From Phytophthora colocasiae (Eukaryota; Oomycota; Peronosporomycetes; Peronosporales; Peronosporaceae): a DNA stretch of 64,000 bases. Numbering within the stretch: position 1 is the stretch's first letter; the number at the start of each line of letters is the position of its first letter. The translations under genes and the position numbers were made by a program. This document shows, piece after piece, positions 20,254-31,300 of this stretch. Under the pieces are notes generated by a model, which worked only from the letters and a program-made list of their open reading frames with translations, had not been told where the DNA came from and searched no databases. The stretch spans positions 1,488,001 through 1,552,000 of the forward strand of contig JAGKQI010000090.1 in assembly GCA_018806915.1 (NCBI GenBank), read 5' to 3'.

Positions 20254-22137
20254 TGACACGTTGCTAATTACGATTTTTCGAGTGGATATGGACGTTACGC
20301 TGTGATGTGATTGGATGTACACTGGGTTGTGGGATAAAGGGAGATGTGGGACGAGGTTATGCCCCGTGTGACAATATTATGGATCTGTGGAAGAAAACTG
20401 CTATATATATTAACCTTCACCTGTACTGCAAAGGGGCCCAAGAGATCAGAAGTGTTCCTCGGAAAAGTGCACAAAACTCCGAGAGACAACAACACTCAGT
20501 CTGATCACCGGACTTTCCCCGACGATGAGTGCCTAAAGGTTGGCAGAAAGTCTCTCAGAAGAATGTATCTCTGAGAGACCTCATCCCGTTGCCGTCCTGT
20601 GTGACGATGATGGTTCAAGGAATACAGTTATACCCACAAGATACCAAGTATCGCGCACCGGACGTAGCGCACCCCGCGCATATCCCAACTGGACTTCGTG
20701 CGTTGTAGCATACGTGCTCCGTACCCTGAAAACATTCATGGATTTCTGGTATCACGTATGGAAACTCTGATATCACACCATGAAGTCTGATGTACATGAG
20801 TCTGACGTACATGAAGTCCGACGTACATGAGTCTGACGAACATGATTCTGGTAAACAAGTCTGATGTGTCCGGCTTATACAAGCAATATTCCAGACATTT
20901 ACCAGTTTCCGATGAACAGACTCCGACGTACAAGACTCCGATGAACAGACCCAAGTGTCACGACTCTGGTATTTATGACTCTGATGTACATGATTCCGGA
21001 GTACATGGTTCCGATGAACATGTCTCCGACGCACATGATTCCAGACCCTGATGAACAGGATACCAGACTCTGACACTCTGAAGTCCACCCCATACTGAAA
21101 TCAAGCGGTACCCAACACGACCTCACGCAATCAAGTGAAACGCAACCCGCTCATCCCTGTAATGACATCATTAAGTGTCGACTCGACAAGATCTGCAGCA
21201 TCGACTACCATAGTGAGCCCAAGTGAAGATTCCTGAGTTATACTGAGACCAAGTGTATATGAGAATATGGAAGACAGAAGACAGAGAGATACGAGATAGA
21301 TAACCAGAGTTCAAATTGCTCGGTACCCCCGAGTTCAAATTGCGTTATAACCCCAAGGTCGATTCTTCGGTTCTTTGGAAAGTGTAAGGCCACGACAAAG
21401 CTTTGAGTCGTGTGATCTCTCACCTATCAAGCCCCTTTAGGTGGAGATCAGCGTAACGCAGAGACCTGAGAGGACCCACCTATTCCATTTACTAGTTGGG
21501 TCGTTTGTTTTGTCTCTAGCGGTAGACCATTTCATATTGTACGTTTGGACAGGTTTTGGGAGCTAGACAGTCGCTCTCAAGACGCTCGGTAGACTGTTGT
21601 ATATAACCGATAGTGTATTGGTTTATTTCCCTCTATATATTAGAGGGTGGTGCGCGAAAGTTACGGGAATACCAGACAGACCAGGTGTCTGGTGAACATT
21701 TCCCTAGTTGACCTGGAGAACTAGCCCACTGCTCAAGGGCCAGGAAAGAATAAGAGCAGCTACATATTTGTATATCGGAACTCTATATTGCGGTTATCTC
21801 GGAAGTCTAATTACTGGACTTCCCATTGTATTAATTTCTCTTTTGCCTTCAGAAATCTCTGGTGTACACAAGTGTTCACCGGAAAACGTTCGACTCCCAA
21901 TCGCTCCTGTGAGGACCAGAAGGACATCCGACGGCCCACGCAAGGAACCCTCACTCTCACCAACACTCTCACGACCCCGGCGAGGGTCTCATTACCAAGA
22001 CAACGAACCTACGAGGACAGCACAAGGTAACACACGCCCACCTTGCTGTGCGACTCTGGTATAATTACCGGTAGTCACACTTCCAGGTTCACTGTACGCC
22101 CCTGCACCGCGGTAAAAGTTGCACTGACTTCGCGACA
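20254..22137 (+). repeat. Element B 5' LTR, with dispersed TCTGATGTACATGA-like repeats
   Basis: Begins TGACACG, ends CGCGACA. From about 20775 to 21070 some twelve or more copies of a unit like GTCTGATGTACATGA stand close together with changes in single bases. A promoter-like AT-rich tract TATATATTAG lies near 21640. The last 200 bp resemble, in reverse, the sequence at 46190-46400. Confidence 0.92.
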
Positions 22138-22228
22138 ACTGGTGCGCGTGCCCGGATCTTGGTATCGTGATATCACCGGATCTAAGAGAGTTTGAGAAGA
22201 GGGTTTCTGTCAAGCGTCTATATTTAAG
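22138..22228 (+). other. Element B leader and primer-binding site
   Basis: After the LTR the sequence ACTGGTGCGCGTGCCCGG holds a primer site starting TGG. The gag ATG follows at 22229. I cannot name the tRNA. Confidence 0.5.
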
Positions 22229-25200
22229 ATGGCTTCACATGGAACTACGAGAGGAGGACGTCGGGGACGCGGTGGTCGCAGTATGGCGACACGTCAGTCG
22301 AAGCGTCTTCAAGGTCTTCCGCCTGACGAACAACCCGACTTGGATGCTGTTCAGAAGGCGGCACGCGAGAAGAAGAAGGCTGCACGTGAAAAGGAAGCAG
22401 TCGAGGAGGTGAACGTCCCGGGACCGGCGGTCGAAGACCAGCCTGCTGCGGAGCCTGAAGCCCAAGAGACACCCGATGTGTCTGGCGAACAAGGTTCTGA
22501 GGAGGGTCCGTCCGAAGCTGAAGCTTCTGGTGACGAGGTGGCCACTGCCCGTGAGGGTGGTGATGAGGCGTCTGAGGGAGGCGCCGACGTGGTTGAGTCC
22601 CCGGAGGTCATTGACTTGTGTTCTGAGTCGACGGCCTCTGGGAAGTCCGTGGGGGAAGTGAAGATGGAACCCGGACTGGTTGATGAACGTGTCTCGAAGA
22701 CTCCAAAGTCCGAAGACACTCCGATGTCTGACGACATGCCGATGAAGTCCGAAGATTCTCTGAAGACACCGTCTGATGAGTCTGGGAGGGCCGATTCGCT
22801 GGATGGAGAACGTGCCCTGAAGTACGTACGCCGTGAGTTCCGCCGCTGGAGGGACATGGACGCTGGAAGAATTGTTCCGCCGAACGTCGAATACGCTTGG
22901 CGAACAGCGAAGCCTGACGCAAATGTCTTTCAGAAGGCTGCGGCAGCGACGGGCGACTACATCAAGTGGCGGTGTTCTTCAGTATTTCCAGAAGACATGT
23001 GGATATCGGAGTTCCGCTTGAGGCGCCATAGTTTTGGCCGAATCCAAGACTTGTCATACGTCGAGATCTCGATGAATACTCTGACGGCACCTGAATGCGT
23101 CGCTGTCCTTCAGACGATGCTGTATGAAGCAGGATTTGAGTTCCAGAACCTGCTACCGAGGTGGTCTCAGACCCAAGCGTCTGCTATCTTCGAACCTCAA
23201 GTGCGCAGTGTGGCGACGGAGCTTCAGAGCCGACTTGCTGAAGAACTGGTTGAGTGGGCCACCGTGACCGCCAGGTCACAGGTCAATCGACTCCCAGAAT
23301 ATACAAAGGCAGGCAACGAAGCACGTCAAGGCGAAGCTGATGGTATATTACGCGATGAGAATGCTGACCTACAAGGACGACAGCTGACTATGAGACTCCG
23401 GGTGACCGGACTCAGAGTCACCCATAGTTCCGACGGGTCCAGCAGTGGAGAACCGCCGCAGTCCAAGCGTCTGCAGCATGGTCCGCCGCGCCCGCAAGTC
23501 TCGTCGACACCATCTGCACTGTCGACGCCGTCGCTAAGTTCGCTGCCGGTATACGAGAGTCATTCAGACAGCACTCGCTTGGAGTCTGGTGTGCCAATGT
23601 CTGAAGATCGAGGTAGCTCTCTGACGACTGATGCGCCTGTGCCAAGTGTCATCGGGACCTCGCGTACGTCTGACGACCACTCGTCGGGACTCCAGACCTC
23701 TCGTGGAAGTTCCACAGACTCGTCGCTGATGTCCATGAGTCGAGGGGCGTCTGCACATATGCCGTTGTCTGTCGGAGGTTTGGCGATGATCGCCCAAGGT
23801 GCTGATGCCGGAGGAATGCTCGCCGGAGAGTCTATGGGAATCCACGTGACACGAACACTGATGCCGGTGAAGTCGGAGCCTGAAGACTTCGAGATGTTGG
23901 AAGAGAAGCCGGAGTTTCCAGAAGTGAAGTCCGAGAGACAGTTGTCTACCAGAGATTCTGTTCACCGGACGCCGGAAGCTCCATCATCGTCCGTCTCGAG
24001 TCGTGGGAGGAGCCACCAGAGCAGGCACCAGAGTCTGAAGAGCGAGGATCACCAGAAAGTGTCTTCCAGACGCCTGAGTTCCGTTGCGTCAAGCCACACA
24101 CGAAGTTTCCAGAGATCAGGCCCAGCGCAGATCGAACTGAACGCTATGCGGCAGCAACAGGAATGGCAGCGTCGGATGGAACAGGAGCAGAAGGAATTTC
24201 TGGCCAGAGAACGTCTGGAGTCCATGGAGCGTGAACGTCGACGTGAACAACGGGAACTTGATACGCGCCAGCAGATCCAGACACTTACCGACCGACTACT
24301 TGAGTCTGAGAGCGCCAGACTGGAAGCCCAGAGACGCGTGGATGACTTGGAAGAACGTCGGAGTCAAGCGTCAGAGTCTAAGCTCAAGTATCATTCGAAA
24401 TCGTCTGAGAGACAGGTGTCCGACGTACAAGTTTCTGGTGAACAGTTTTCCGACGTACAGCGTCTGGAGACCGAGTTTGCAGATCGCTGGAAACAACGGG
24501 AAGCCGAGGCCGAAGCCGAACGTGCGCGTTGGGCAGACGAGCTGAAACGTGACTGGATTTCGCAAATGGAGACCTTACGACAGCGGGTGCACGACGTGGA
24601 GTCGGAGCGCGACAGGGAGCGAGAAAGTTCCCAGAACATGCAGCGTTTCCAGGCCGCAGAATTGAGGAACCTTCGTGCAACATTGTCCCAAGTTCAAGGG
24701 GTCGCCCACCCTGAAGTAGCAACTTCAAGTCGGATCTCCGGTGAACATGAACCTAAACCGGCAACCGGACTTCTGGTGAACAGTCGGGATACGGGAGATT
24801 GCACACCTGGGGTTAGGGGATCAGAAGGGGTCGCCAGTAGAGGTAGGGTTACACCCATTAAAACGACGGAGGCCTTCCATACGCCTCTTCCCCTACGGAG
24901 ATCGACCGAAACCAAGCGCGCGAAGGCTGGAAGGCATGGCGCGGCCACCGCGGCCGCTACGACGACCCAGACGGCTCAAGCGGCACCCCTGACCGAGGTC
25001 AAGACCGAAGGAAGGCGCCCAGCGACTCCCAGGCGCGATGGACACCGGAAACCGAGTGAAAGACGCTCCGAAGATGGTCGGGACGCTCCGCGAAAGTCTG
25101 GAAGACGCAGGAATGATCCCGATCCGGGCGGAAGCTCCAGCGATTCAAGCTCGGACTCAAGTGATTCGTCTTCTGATGACTTGGATCCTCCGGAGGTGGT

Positions 25201-26443
25201 CAACCTGACTTCTGCATCCCAGGGACAAGCTGGAGCGACCCTCCTGACCATGAGGCCCTTTATAAACTCAAGTATCATCGGAGAATTTGATCCCCGAGCG
25301 ACATTGAGAGAACGTGTTCATTGGTGGGAACGCTTCGTGAACATGGCATCCCAGGGAGCGTGGACGAACAAGACCCGCATACAGGAACTCAAGCTGAAGC
25401 TCCCGGTGTCCGCCAGAGATTGGTTCAACCAGCTTCCGAAGAGCGTTTCCCGTGATTGGAAGGAATTGTCATCGGAGTTTCGCAGGCGCTATTGCAAGGC
25501 CCGGTCATCATACTCCGAGAGATATTTCACGATGGAAATGAAGGGTTCCGAGACTCCGTTGGACTTCTTCTATCGCCTGAACTCAGCCGCCGGAAAAGCT
25601 GAGGTAGACTTCAGAAAATCCTCCAGACGTCTGGAGAAACACGTTCTGAGGTACATCACCAAGCTGAAGGACGAGCGTCTGAAGATCGCGTTACAAGGCC
25701 GGAAGTTCAGGAGTATCTCGGACTTGGAATATGCTCTGCAACAGGACGAAGATGTCTGGCGAACGGCTGATCAGGAAACTACGACCACCAGACATCGGGA
25801 TTTCCGAGCGGACAATCTCCCACGCGGACAGTTTAAGCCGAAGCGTATAGGGAAGACTTACGTCGCCCGAGAAGCAGACCCGAATGCCTCTGACGATGTC
25901 GATGTGGATACCAGAACTCAAGAGAAGGATACCAGAGCTTCGTCGTCAGAGCACGATCGCGAGATGTCTGGTGTACAATCTTCGTCTGGTGTACAATCTG
26001 CCTCTCAGGCGCCTGGTGGTGCTGACTGGACTCAGACTCTGACAAACGAAGTTTATCGGGTCATGGACAACATGGGATGGCGACCGCCGCCCCAGTCTCC
26101 CCGAGGATCGTCAGGTCAAGACTTCCAGCAGACACGGCGCGATAACCCTGACTACTGGAACAAGTTCTGCGAGAAGTGTCGTCGCTCAGGCCATTCAGAA
26201 GAAAACTGCTGGAGAGACATTGTCTGCGACAGATGTCAGGAGAAGGGTCACCCGAGCAGGATGTGCCGAGTACCGCCGTGTGAGGTTTGCGGAAAGGTGC
26301 ACTCTGGGAGACCATGCGAGGACGTCAAGACCCTGGAATCCCTCAAGAAACTAGCCCGTCAAGGTACACTGAAGGACCTGCCGGATCACCTACTGGAGAA
26401 ACTCCTGGGTGACGAGGCTGACTCTGGGAAACAGTTAAACTAG
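22229..26443 (+). CDS. Element B gag, 1,404 aa, intact frame
   Basis: One open frame from ATG to TAG. Residues 1-200: Gly/Arg-rich start, then acidic and Pro-rich low complexity. Around 620-800 a long coiled coil rich in Glu, Arg and Gln (QEWQRRMEQEQKEF, RERRREQRELDTRQQ). Around 1010-1180 the retrotransposon gag core (WWERFVNMASQGAW, LPVSARDWFNQLPK, FRRRYCKA). Near 1310-1360 zinc knuckles CEKCRRSGHSEENC and CDRCQEKGHPSRMC plus a third Cys cluster. This is several times the size of a usual Gypsy gag, and the extra length is all on the N-terminal side of the core. It forms the particle and binds element RNA. Confidence 0.92.
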   Translation: MASHGTTRGGRRGRGGRSMATRQSKRLQGLPPDEQPDLDAVQKAAREKKKAAREKEAVEEVNVPGPAVEDQPAAEPEAQETPDVSGEQGSEEGPSEAEASGDEVATAREGGDEASEGGADVVESPEVIDLCSESTASGKSVGEVKMEPGLVDERVSKTPKSEDTPMSDDMPMKSEDSLKTPSDESGRADSLDGERALKYVRREFRRWRDMDAGRIVPPNVEYAWRTAKPDANVFQKAAAATGDYIKWRCSSVFPEDMWISEFRLRRHSFGRIQDLSYVEISMNTLTAPECVAVLQTMLYEAGFEFQNLLPRWSQTQASAIFEPQVRSVATELQSRLAEELVEWATVTARSQVNRLPEYTKAGNEARQGEADGILRDENADLQGRQLTMRLRVTGLRVTHSSDGSSSGEPPQSKRLQHGPPRPQVSSTPSALSTPSLSSLPVYESHSDSTRLESGVPMSEDRGSSLTTDAPVPSVIGTSRTSDDHSSGLQTSRGSSTDSSLMSMSRGASAHMPLSVGGLAMIAQGADAGGMLAGESMGIHVTRTLMPVKSEPEDFEMLEEKPEFPEVKSERQLSTRDSVHRTPEAPSSSVSSRGRSHQSRHQSLKSEDHQKVSSRRLSSVASSHTRSFQRSGPAQIELNAMRQQQEWQRRMEQEQKEFLARERLESMERERRREQRELDTRQQIQTLTDRLLESESARLEAQRRVDDLEERRSQASESKLKYHSKSSERQVSDVQVSGEQFSDVQRLETEFADRWKQREAEAEAERARWADELKRDWISQMETLRQRVHDVESERDRERESSQNMQRFQAAELRNLRATLSQVQGVAHPEVATSSRISGEHEPKPATGLLVNSRDTGDCTPGVRGSEGVASRGRVTPIKTTEAFHTPLPLRRSTETKRAKAGRHGAATAAATTTQTAQAAPLTEVKTEGRRPATPRRDGHRKPSERRSEDGRDAPRKSGRRRNDPDPGGSSSDSSSDSSDSSSDDLDPPEVVNLTSASQGQAGATLLTMRPFINSSIIGEFDPRATLRERVHWWERFVNMASQGAWTNKTRIQELKLKLPVSARDWFNQLPKSVSRDWKELSSEFRRRYCKARSSYSERYFTMEMKGSETPLDFFYRLNSAAGKAEVDFRKSSRRLEKHVLRYITKLKDERLKIALQGRKFRSISDLEYALQQDEDVWRTADQETTTTRHRDFRADNLPRGQFKPKRIGKTYVAREADPNASDDVDVDTRTQEKDTRASSSEHDREMSGVQSSSGVQSASQAPGGADWTQTLTNEVYRVMDNMGWRPPPQSPRGSSGQDFQQTRRDNPDYWNKFCEKCRRSGHSEENCWRDIVCDRCQEKGHPSRMCRVPPCEVCGKVHSGRPCEDVKTLESLKKLARQGTLKDLPDHLLEKLLGDEADSGKQLN

Positions 26444-26508
26444 CAAGCCCGTCGGATGGGGATCCGAAACGCGCCGGGCAAGGCACACCCCCAGAGTTAT
26501 GTGTTCTA

Positions 26509-27894
26509 GTGTACGTAGGACCGGAGCTGAAAACAACCCAACCTAAAAATCAACATTGCATGACCGCTTTAGCTCAAGAATCAGCCATGTCTTCAGAAAT
26601 TCCGCGTCTGAGAGACAGTTCATCGGACTTTCCGAGAGACTGTTCACCGGACTTTCCGAGAGACAATGAACCGCCTCCGGACGACACAATCCAGTTTCGT
26701 CTGAAAGACGGGGAATGTTATGGCTGGTGGGAGGATCACTACCCTGATCCCGCAAAGCGTGATGTGGTTATGGTACATGGCGCTGTCAATGATCATCGGA
26801 CCAAGATTCTCCTGGACACCGGTGCGACTATCAACATCCTGAGTTACGACTTTGCGCGTAAGCTCGGACTCAGGCTCAAGTCACACAAACAAACAAGAGT
26901 GTCTGGGATGGGAGGAGTTCCGACGTACATTGGTGCCAGTGCTGAGATCAAGCTGACTCTCGGACCGAGAGTAGTTTACATTGTTGATGTCTGGGTTGCG
27001 AATATCGGCGAAGGTATAAACGTGCTGTTGGGAATGGGATTCATGTTCGCTGCTGGTCTGAGGATCAGCGTCCGTGAGGGACTGGTATCTATGCCAGACG
27101 AAGTCGTGGTGATGATGTGCAGCTGGGAGCCCGGTGATCATATCGGCAGGAACAGGTCCATCAGACCAAGTGAAGCTGCACTTCTGAGACCTGGTGAAGA
27201 ATTTGTTGTTCGCATTGATTATGGTCCGACGAACCCACAACGAGAAGTCGTGTGGGCGGGACGTGGAGACCGTTGGGTGACTCAGTTGATTTATGCAGCC
27301 CGGTCATGGCCTGTGGCGGTGCGCGTGGTGAACATTTCTGACAAGAATACTTGGGTGAATGAATTCTCTGACGTTGCAAGGATTGTGGAGTATGGATTTT
27401 TCCCACGACATGGTCGCTTTGTATGGCCAGGCTCTGCAGCCTATCGTGACTGGGAAGTTTTGATTCTGGAGAACACTCCGTCACCAGAAACGAAGAGACG
27501 CCTGAAGGCCGAAGCCGACTTGGAGGATCTGATACCTCAACCTCCGTGTGTGGATCACCCGGTATACCCGTGGCCAACTAAGATCTTACAGCGCCCGAGG
27601 CTGGACAATGCTCGAGTACAGTTTGTGAGGCCTACTTCGGTCCCACGAACAAAACGAGTTCGTTTCGCTTTGGATGTGGCTACGCAGACAGATGACTGGG
27701 TGGATGCCGGAAAAGAGGAGACCCGAGATACCGCTGTGAACACCGGAGATCTGGAATTGCCATCAGAAGAAACGACTCCGAAGGACTCCGGAACCACGTC
27801 TGGAATTCCGAGTAACATGGTCGAGGATGAAGTCACCCTGAGTGTTTCTGGTGAACTGTTCATGGGAGATATGGATCCGACAGACTGTTCATAG
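26509..27894 (+). CDS. Element B protease
   Basis: Retropepsin domain with active-site motif ILLDTGATINILS (near 26806-26844) and the later hydrophobic motif VLLGMGFMFAAG. There is no strong start: the first in-frame ATG is at 26560. It is in a different frame from gag, 65 bp after the gag stop, so it would normally be made as part of a fusion or from a separate initiation. It ends at a TAG (27892-27894). The same frame resumes at once, so protease and the next segment are parted by one stop codon. Confidence 0.85.
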   Translation: MYVGPELKTTQPKNQHCMTALAQESAMSSEIPRLRDSSSDFPRDCSPDFPRDNEPPPDDTIQFRLKDGECYGWWEDHYPDPAKRDVVMVHGAVNDHRTKILLDTGATINILSYDFARKLGLRLKSHKQTRVSGMGGVPTYIGASAEIKLTLGPRVVYIVDVWVANIGEGINVLLGMGFMFAAGLRISVREGLVSMPDEVVVMMCSWEPGDHIGRNRSIRPSEAALLRPGEEFVVRIDYGPTNPQREVVWAGRGDRWVTQLIYAARSWPVAVRVVNISDKNTWVNEFSDVARIVEYGFFPRHGRFVWPGSAAYRDWEVLILENTPSPETKRRLKAEADLEDLIPQPPCVDHPVYPWPTKILQRPRLDNARVQFVRPTSVPRTKRVRFALDVATQTDDWVDAGKEETRDTAVNTGDLELPSEETTPKDSGTTSGIPSNMVEDEVTLSVSGELFMGDMDPTDCS

Positions 27895-27912
27895 GACATC
27901 CCAATCCAGAGT

Positions 27913-28383
27913 ATGCCAGGCACCCCTGTGGAAAAGCTCCGAGCCGAGTACGAGCGGTGCATGCGAGTCACGAATGAGGAATTGGATCTGGAACCCGGTG
28001 TCTACATACGGGAAGGAACAGAGCTACTCTCTCAATTACGTGACCAACTGGTTATGCTACCCGAATTGGAAGATCTGACTCCCGAATGCGATATCGACAA
28101 GGCTGACGTCGGAGTACCCGGGAAAACGACGCCGGAGATGGAGCAGAAACTCAGGGACATCCTGAAGTATCATCGGAAAATCTTTCTGGGAGACGGCAAT
28201 GCCGCACCTGCCCCGGCAAGGGGCGTGGTCTGTGACTTGGACGTGGGAGACGCTAAACCTGTTGCCCAACGTCCGAGGTCCGTTGCCCCTCACCTGATGA
28301 TCAAGGTGTACGAACTTCTGAAGAAACTCCTGGAGACCGGACTCACGAATACTCGACTTCGCCTTGGGCATCACCAATTGTGA
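27913..28383 (+). pseudogene. Element B linker before reverse transcriptase, ending in a one-base frame loss
   Basis: Same frame as the protease after the TAG. It contains EMEQKLRDILKYHRKIFLGD and AKPVAQRPRSVAPH, the usual lead-in to Gypsy reverse transcriptase. Near 28346 a single base appears to be missing: the expected STSPWASPIVIVLKK is found complete in the next frame. Confidence 0.8.
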
Positions 28384-31300
28384 TTGTCCTCAAGAAGAAT
28401 GGTGTGGACATACGCATGTGTATTGATTATCGAGTGGTGAATGGTTTTATCCAGTTGTCGCGTTATCCGTTGCCCCTGATAGACGACCTGTTGATTGGCT
28501 TTGAGGCAGCACTGTGGTTTATGAGTCTGGATATGGCGAGTGGTTTTTGGGCTATTCGAATGACGGAGCGTGCAAGGCTGATCTCAGCGTTCATTTGCCC
28601 ATTTGGACATTTCCAGTGGGTAAGAATGCCCTTCGGTCTGAAGAACGCCCCTCTGGTGTACCAGGCTATGCTGGATAACTGTCTGTGGGGGTTCGTGCGA
28701 TTGTCACCTGAAGAGGAAGCTGAGGTTGACCCCGATGTGCTGGAATTCCTGAAGTTAGAACCCCAGAACTCTGACGTACATGGTCTGATGTCTGGTGAAC
28801 AACTTCAGAACTCTGATGAACACATGCCAGAGGTTCCGGTGCTCACCGACCAAATGACTGTCTTTCAGAGGAACATCCCAGTCCCGTCCTTCATGGGACC
28901 GGTACTCGGTCGAAGTTCCTACATTGACGACATTGCTCATGGGGCGCCCACCTGGGATCAACTTTGTGAAGACCTGAATGCCTTGCTCTTCAGACTCGGA
29001 TACTGGAACATTTCTGTGAGCCTGCCCAAGAGCGAGTTCGGGAAGCTGACGATTCCTTATCTGTCGCATGAGATCAGTGCTGAAGGACTGAGAGCTACAC
29101 CGAAGATCGTCAAGGGAGTGGAAGAATTGCCGTTTCCGTCGACACTCAAGGGAGTACAGAGTTTCATGGGAAGTCTGAATTATTACAACAAGTTTATCGA
29201 AGACTTACCGGTGATCGCTGCTGTGCTCTACGAGTTGTCTGATGAACATATTCGTGCTGGTCGAGATTTGGCTCGAGCTAAGGAAGCCTTTGAGATTCTG
29301 AAGCGCAAGATTGTCTCGACACCGCTCCTCAGACACCCAGATCGCACCAGGCCTTTCGTTATTATACCCCATGCGAACCCGTGGGCTGCTTCAGCCGTCT
29401 TGGGACAGGAGTACGATGGAGTGATACACCCCGTACGGTTCACTGGACGTGTGTTGAATGAGGCAGAACTCCGGTATCACATCGCAGAGAAGGAAGTCAT
29501 CGCGATTCTTAGGGTTTTGGAGAACTTTCGGGCTCTGATAAACACGAGTCCCGTGATCACGGTGTACACCAGACATTCGGTGTTGAAATGGCTCCTGTCA
29601 TCCAGCTCGGCTGATTGTCGGAACGTGAAGTGGGGACTGAAGTTGTCACACTGGAATTTGGAGATTCGCAGAATCCAGCGAGATGAAGATGGTCTCCCGG
29701 CTATTCTTGGAGCGGGCATCACACCCCGTGAACACCTCGATGAGGTCTCTGAAAACCTCATCCCCGTCAAGGGGCGAGTTAAACCTCCAGCACCCATTAG
29801 CGTGGAGATGCTAGAGGCTGATTACCGAGGTTGTGTTCTAAGTTTTGATGGTGCCGCCAAGACATCCACTCGCCTGGGAAGCTGCGGATGTGTGCTCTGG
29901 GAGCTCCCGGGGTGGAATATCCTGGAAGCCCAAGGGTTCGCTCTGAAAGATGTCACTGTGAATGACTCAGAATACTGTGGTCTGATCAATGGATTGAAGT
30001 TGGCTTTGGAACGTGGTATCCGAGACTTGGTGGTTGTCGGAGACTCCCGTATTGCTATCCAGCAGGCCCAAGGTCTGATCAATTGTAATCAGCCGAACCT
30101 GCAGCGGAAATTGGCCGAGTTTGAGTCTCTGAAGATCAAGTTCCAGTCTCTGAAGCTAGTGCACGTGAAGCGTGAGTTCAATCAAGCAGCGGACTATTTG
30201 ACGTCCAAGACCCTCGTCCTTGGCGAGTCCTGGCAGGTCCAAGACCCTGACGAATTGACTCATCTAAAACTGGTGTCCAAGATCCCAGAGAAACTGATGA
30301 AGCCTCCCGAAGGGATGTCTTCTGAAACTCCGGACGATGTTCACCGGACCTCTGGTGAACATGATTGTACACCGGAGATGGATGACCCAGGGCCAGAGTC
30401 TGCGCCCCTGCCTCATGCTGCCAAGGTGCTTGTTGCCATCACTCGTGCACGCAATCAGGAAGAAGCAAACCTACCAGACGACGCGGAGGCTCGTGAACCC
30501 ATGGGCCCATTGGAGTTTCAGGAAGAACGCTGGCGGCGGATCAAAGTTCACCAGACTCAAGATGTTCATCTGGCAGAACTCATCAAGTTCCTTAAGGGCG
30601 ACGTGGGAGATCTACCACGACCCCGAATAAGGAAGCTTGCTAGGATCGCCGATGATTTCATCTTGGATTCCAGAGACGTTTTGTACCGCCTCAGCCGTGC
30701 TACCAGGGAACGTCCGAGAGACATGGTCGATGAACTCAGACTTGTGGTTCCCAGAGACTTACATGCCGATATGCTGCACTATGCTCATGGGGACTACCAG
30801 GGTGCTCACCAGGGAATCAAACGTACGTTCGAGAAGCTGAGCTCCGAGTTCTACTGGATTGGTATGTACGCTGATGTGGAAAGGTTCGTCAAGGAGTGTA
30901 TGGACTGTGCAAGTGGCAAGGGGCGTCCCCCGAATCCTGGACCGTCGCCCGGCAACATCGAGCCCAGTCGACCTTTTGAAGTAGTGTCCATGGATTTCGT
31001 GACGCACATGCCAAAGTCCGCCAGAGGCAACACGTTCCTGCTGTTGTTCCAAGACATGTTCTCAGGATATGTGATGTGCAAGCCTATGAGTATTACTACG
31101 GCTCAAGATGTCGCTGAGGCCTACGAGGAACGTGTCTTCTGGAACTTCGGAGCTAGTTCCCTGATACGCCATGATCAGGACCCTCGGTTCATGAGTGAAG
31201 TGTTCAGGTGTTTCCGGGATCTCCTGGGAAGCAGACAGCGAGCGACTCTGGCGTACCGTCCTCAGGCGAACGGCCAGCAAGAACGGTCTGTTCAGACGGT

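Noticed and set aside
20615..21088. 157-codon minus-strand frame in the B LTR (and its copy at 32917-33390)
   Set aside because: It is produced by the tandem TCTGATGTACATGA-like repeats, giving a repetitive peptide; it lies wholly within the LTR and has no domain.
27892..28383. Programmed read-through and frameshift between protease and reverse transcriptase of B
   Set aside because: The frame loss lacks a slippery heptamer and fits a single missing base near 28346. The TAG could be real, but one copy cannot show it.
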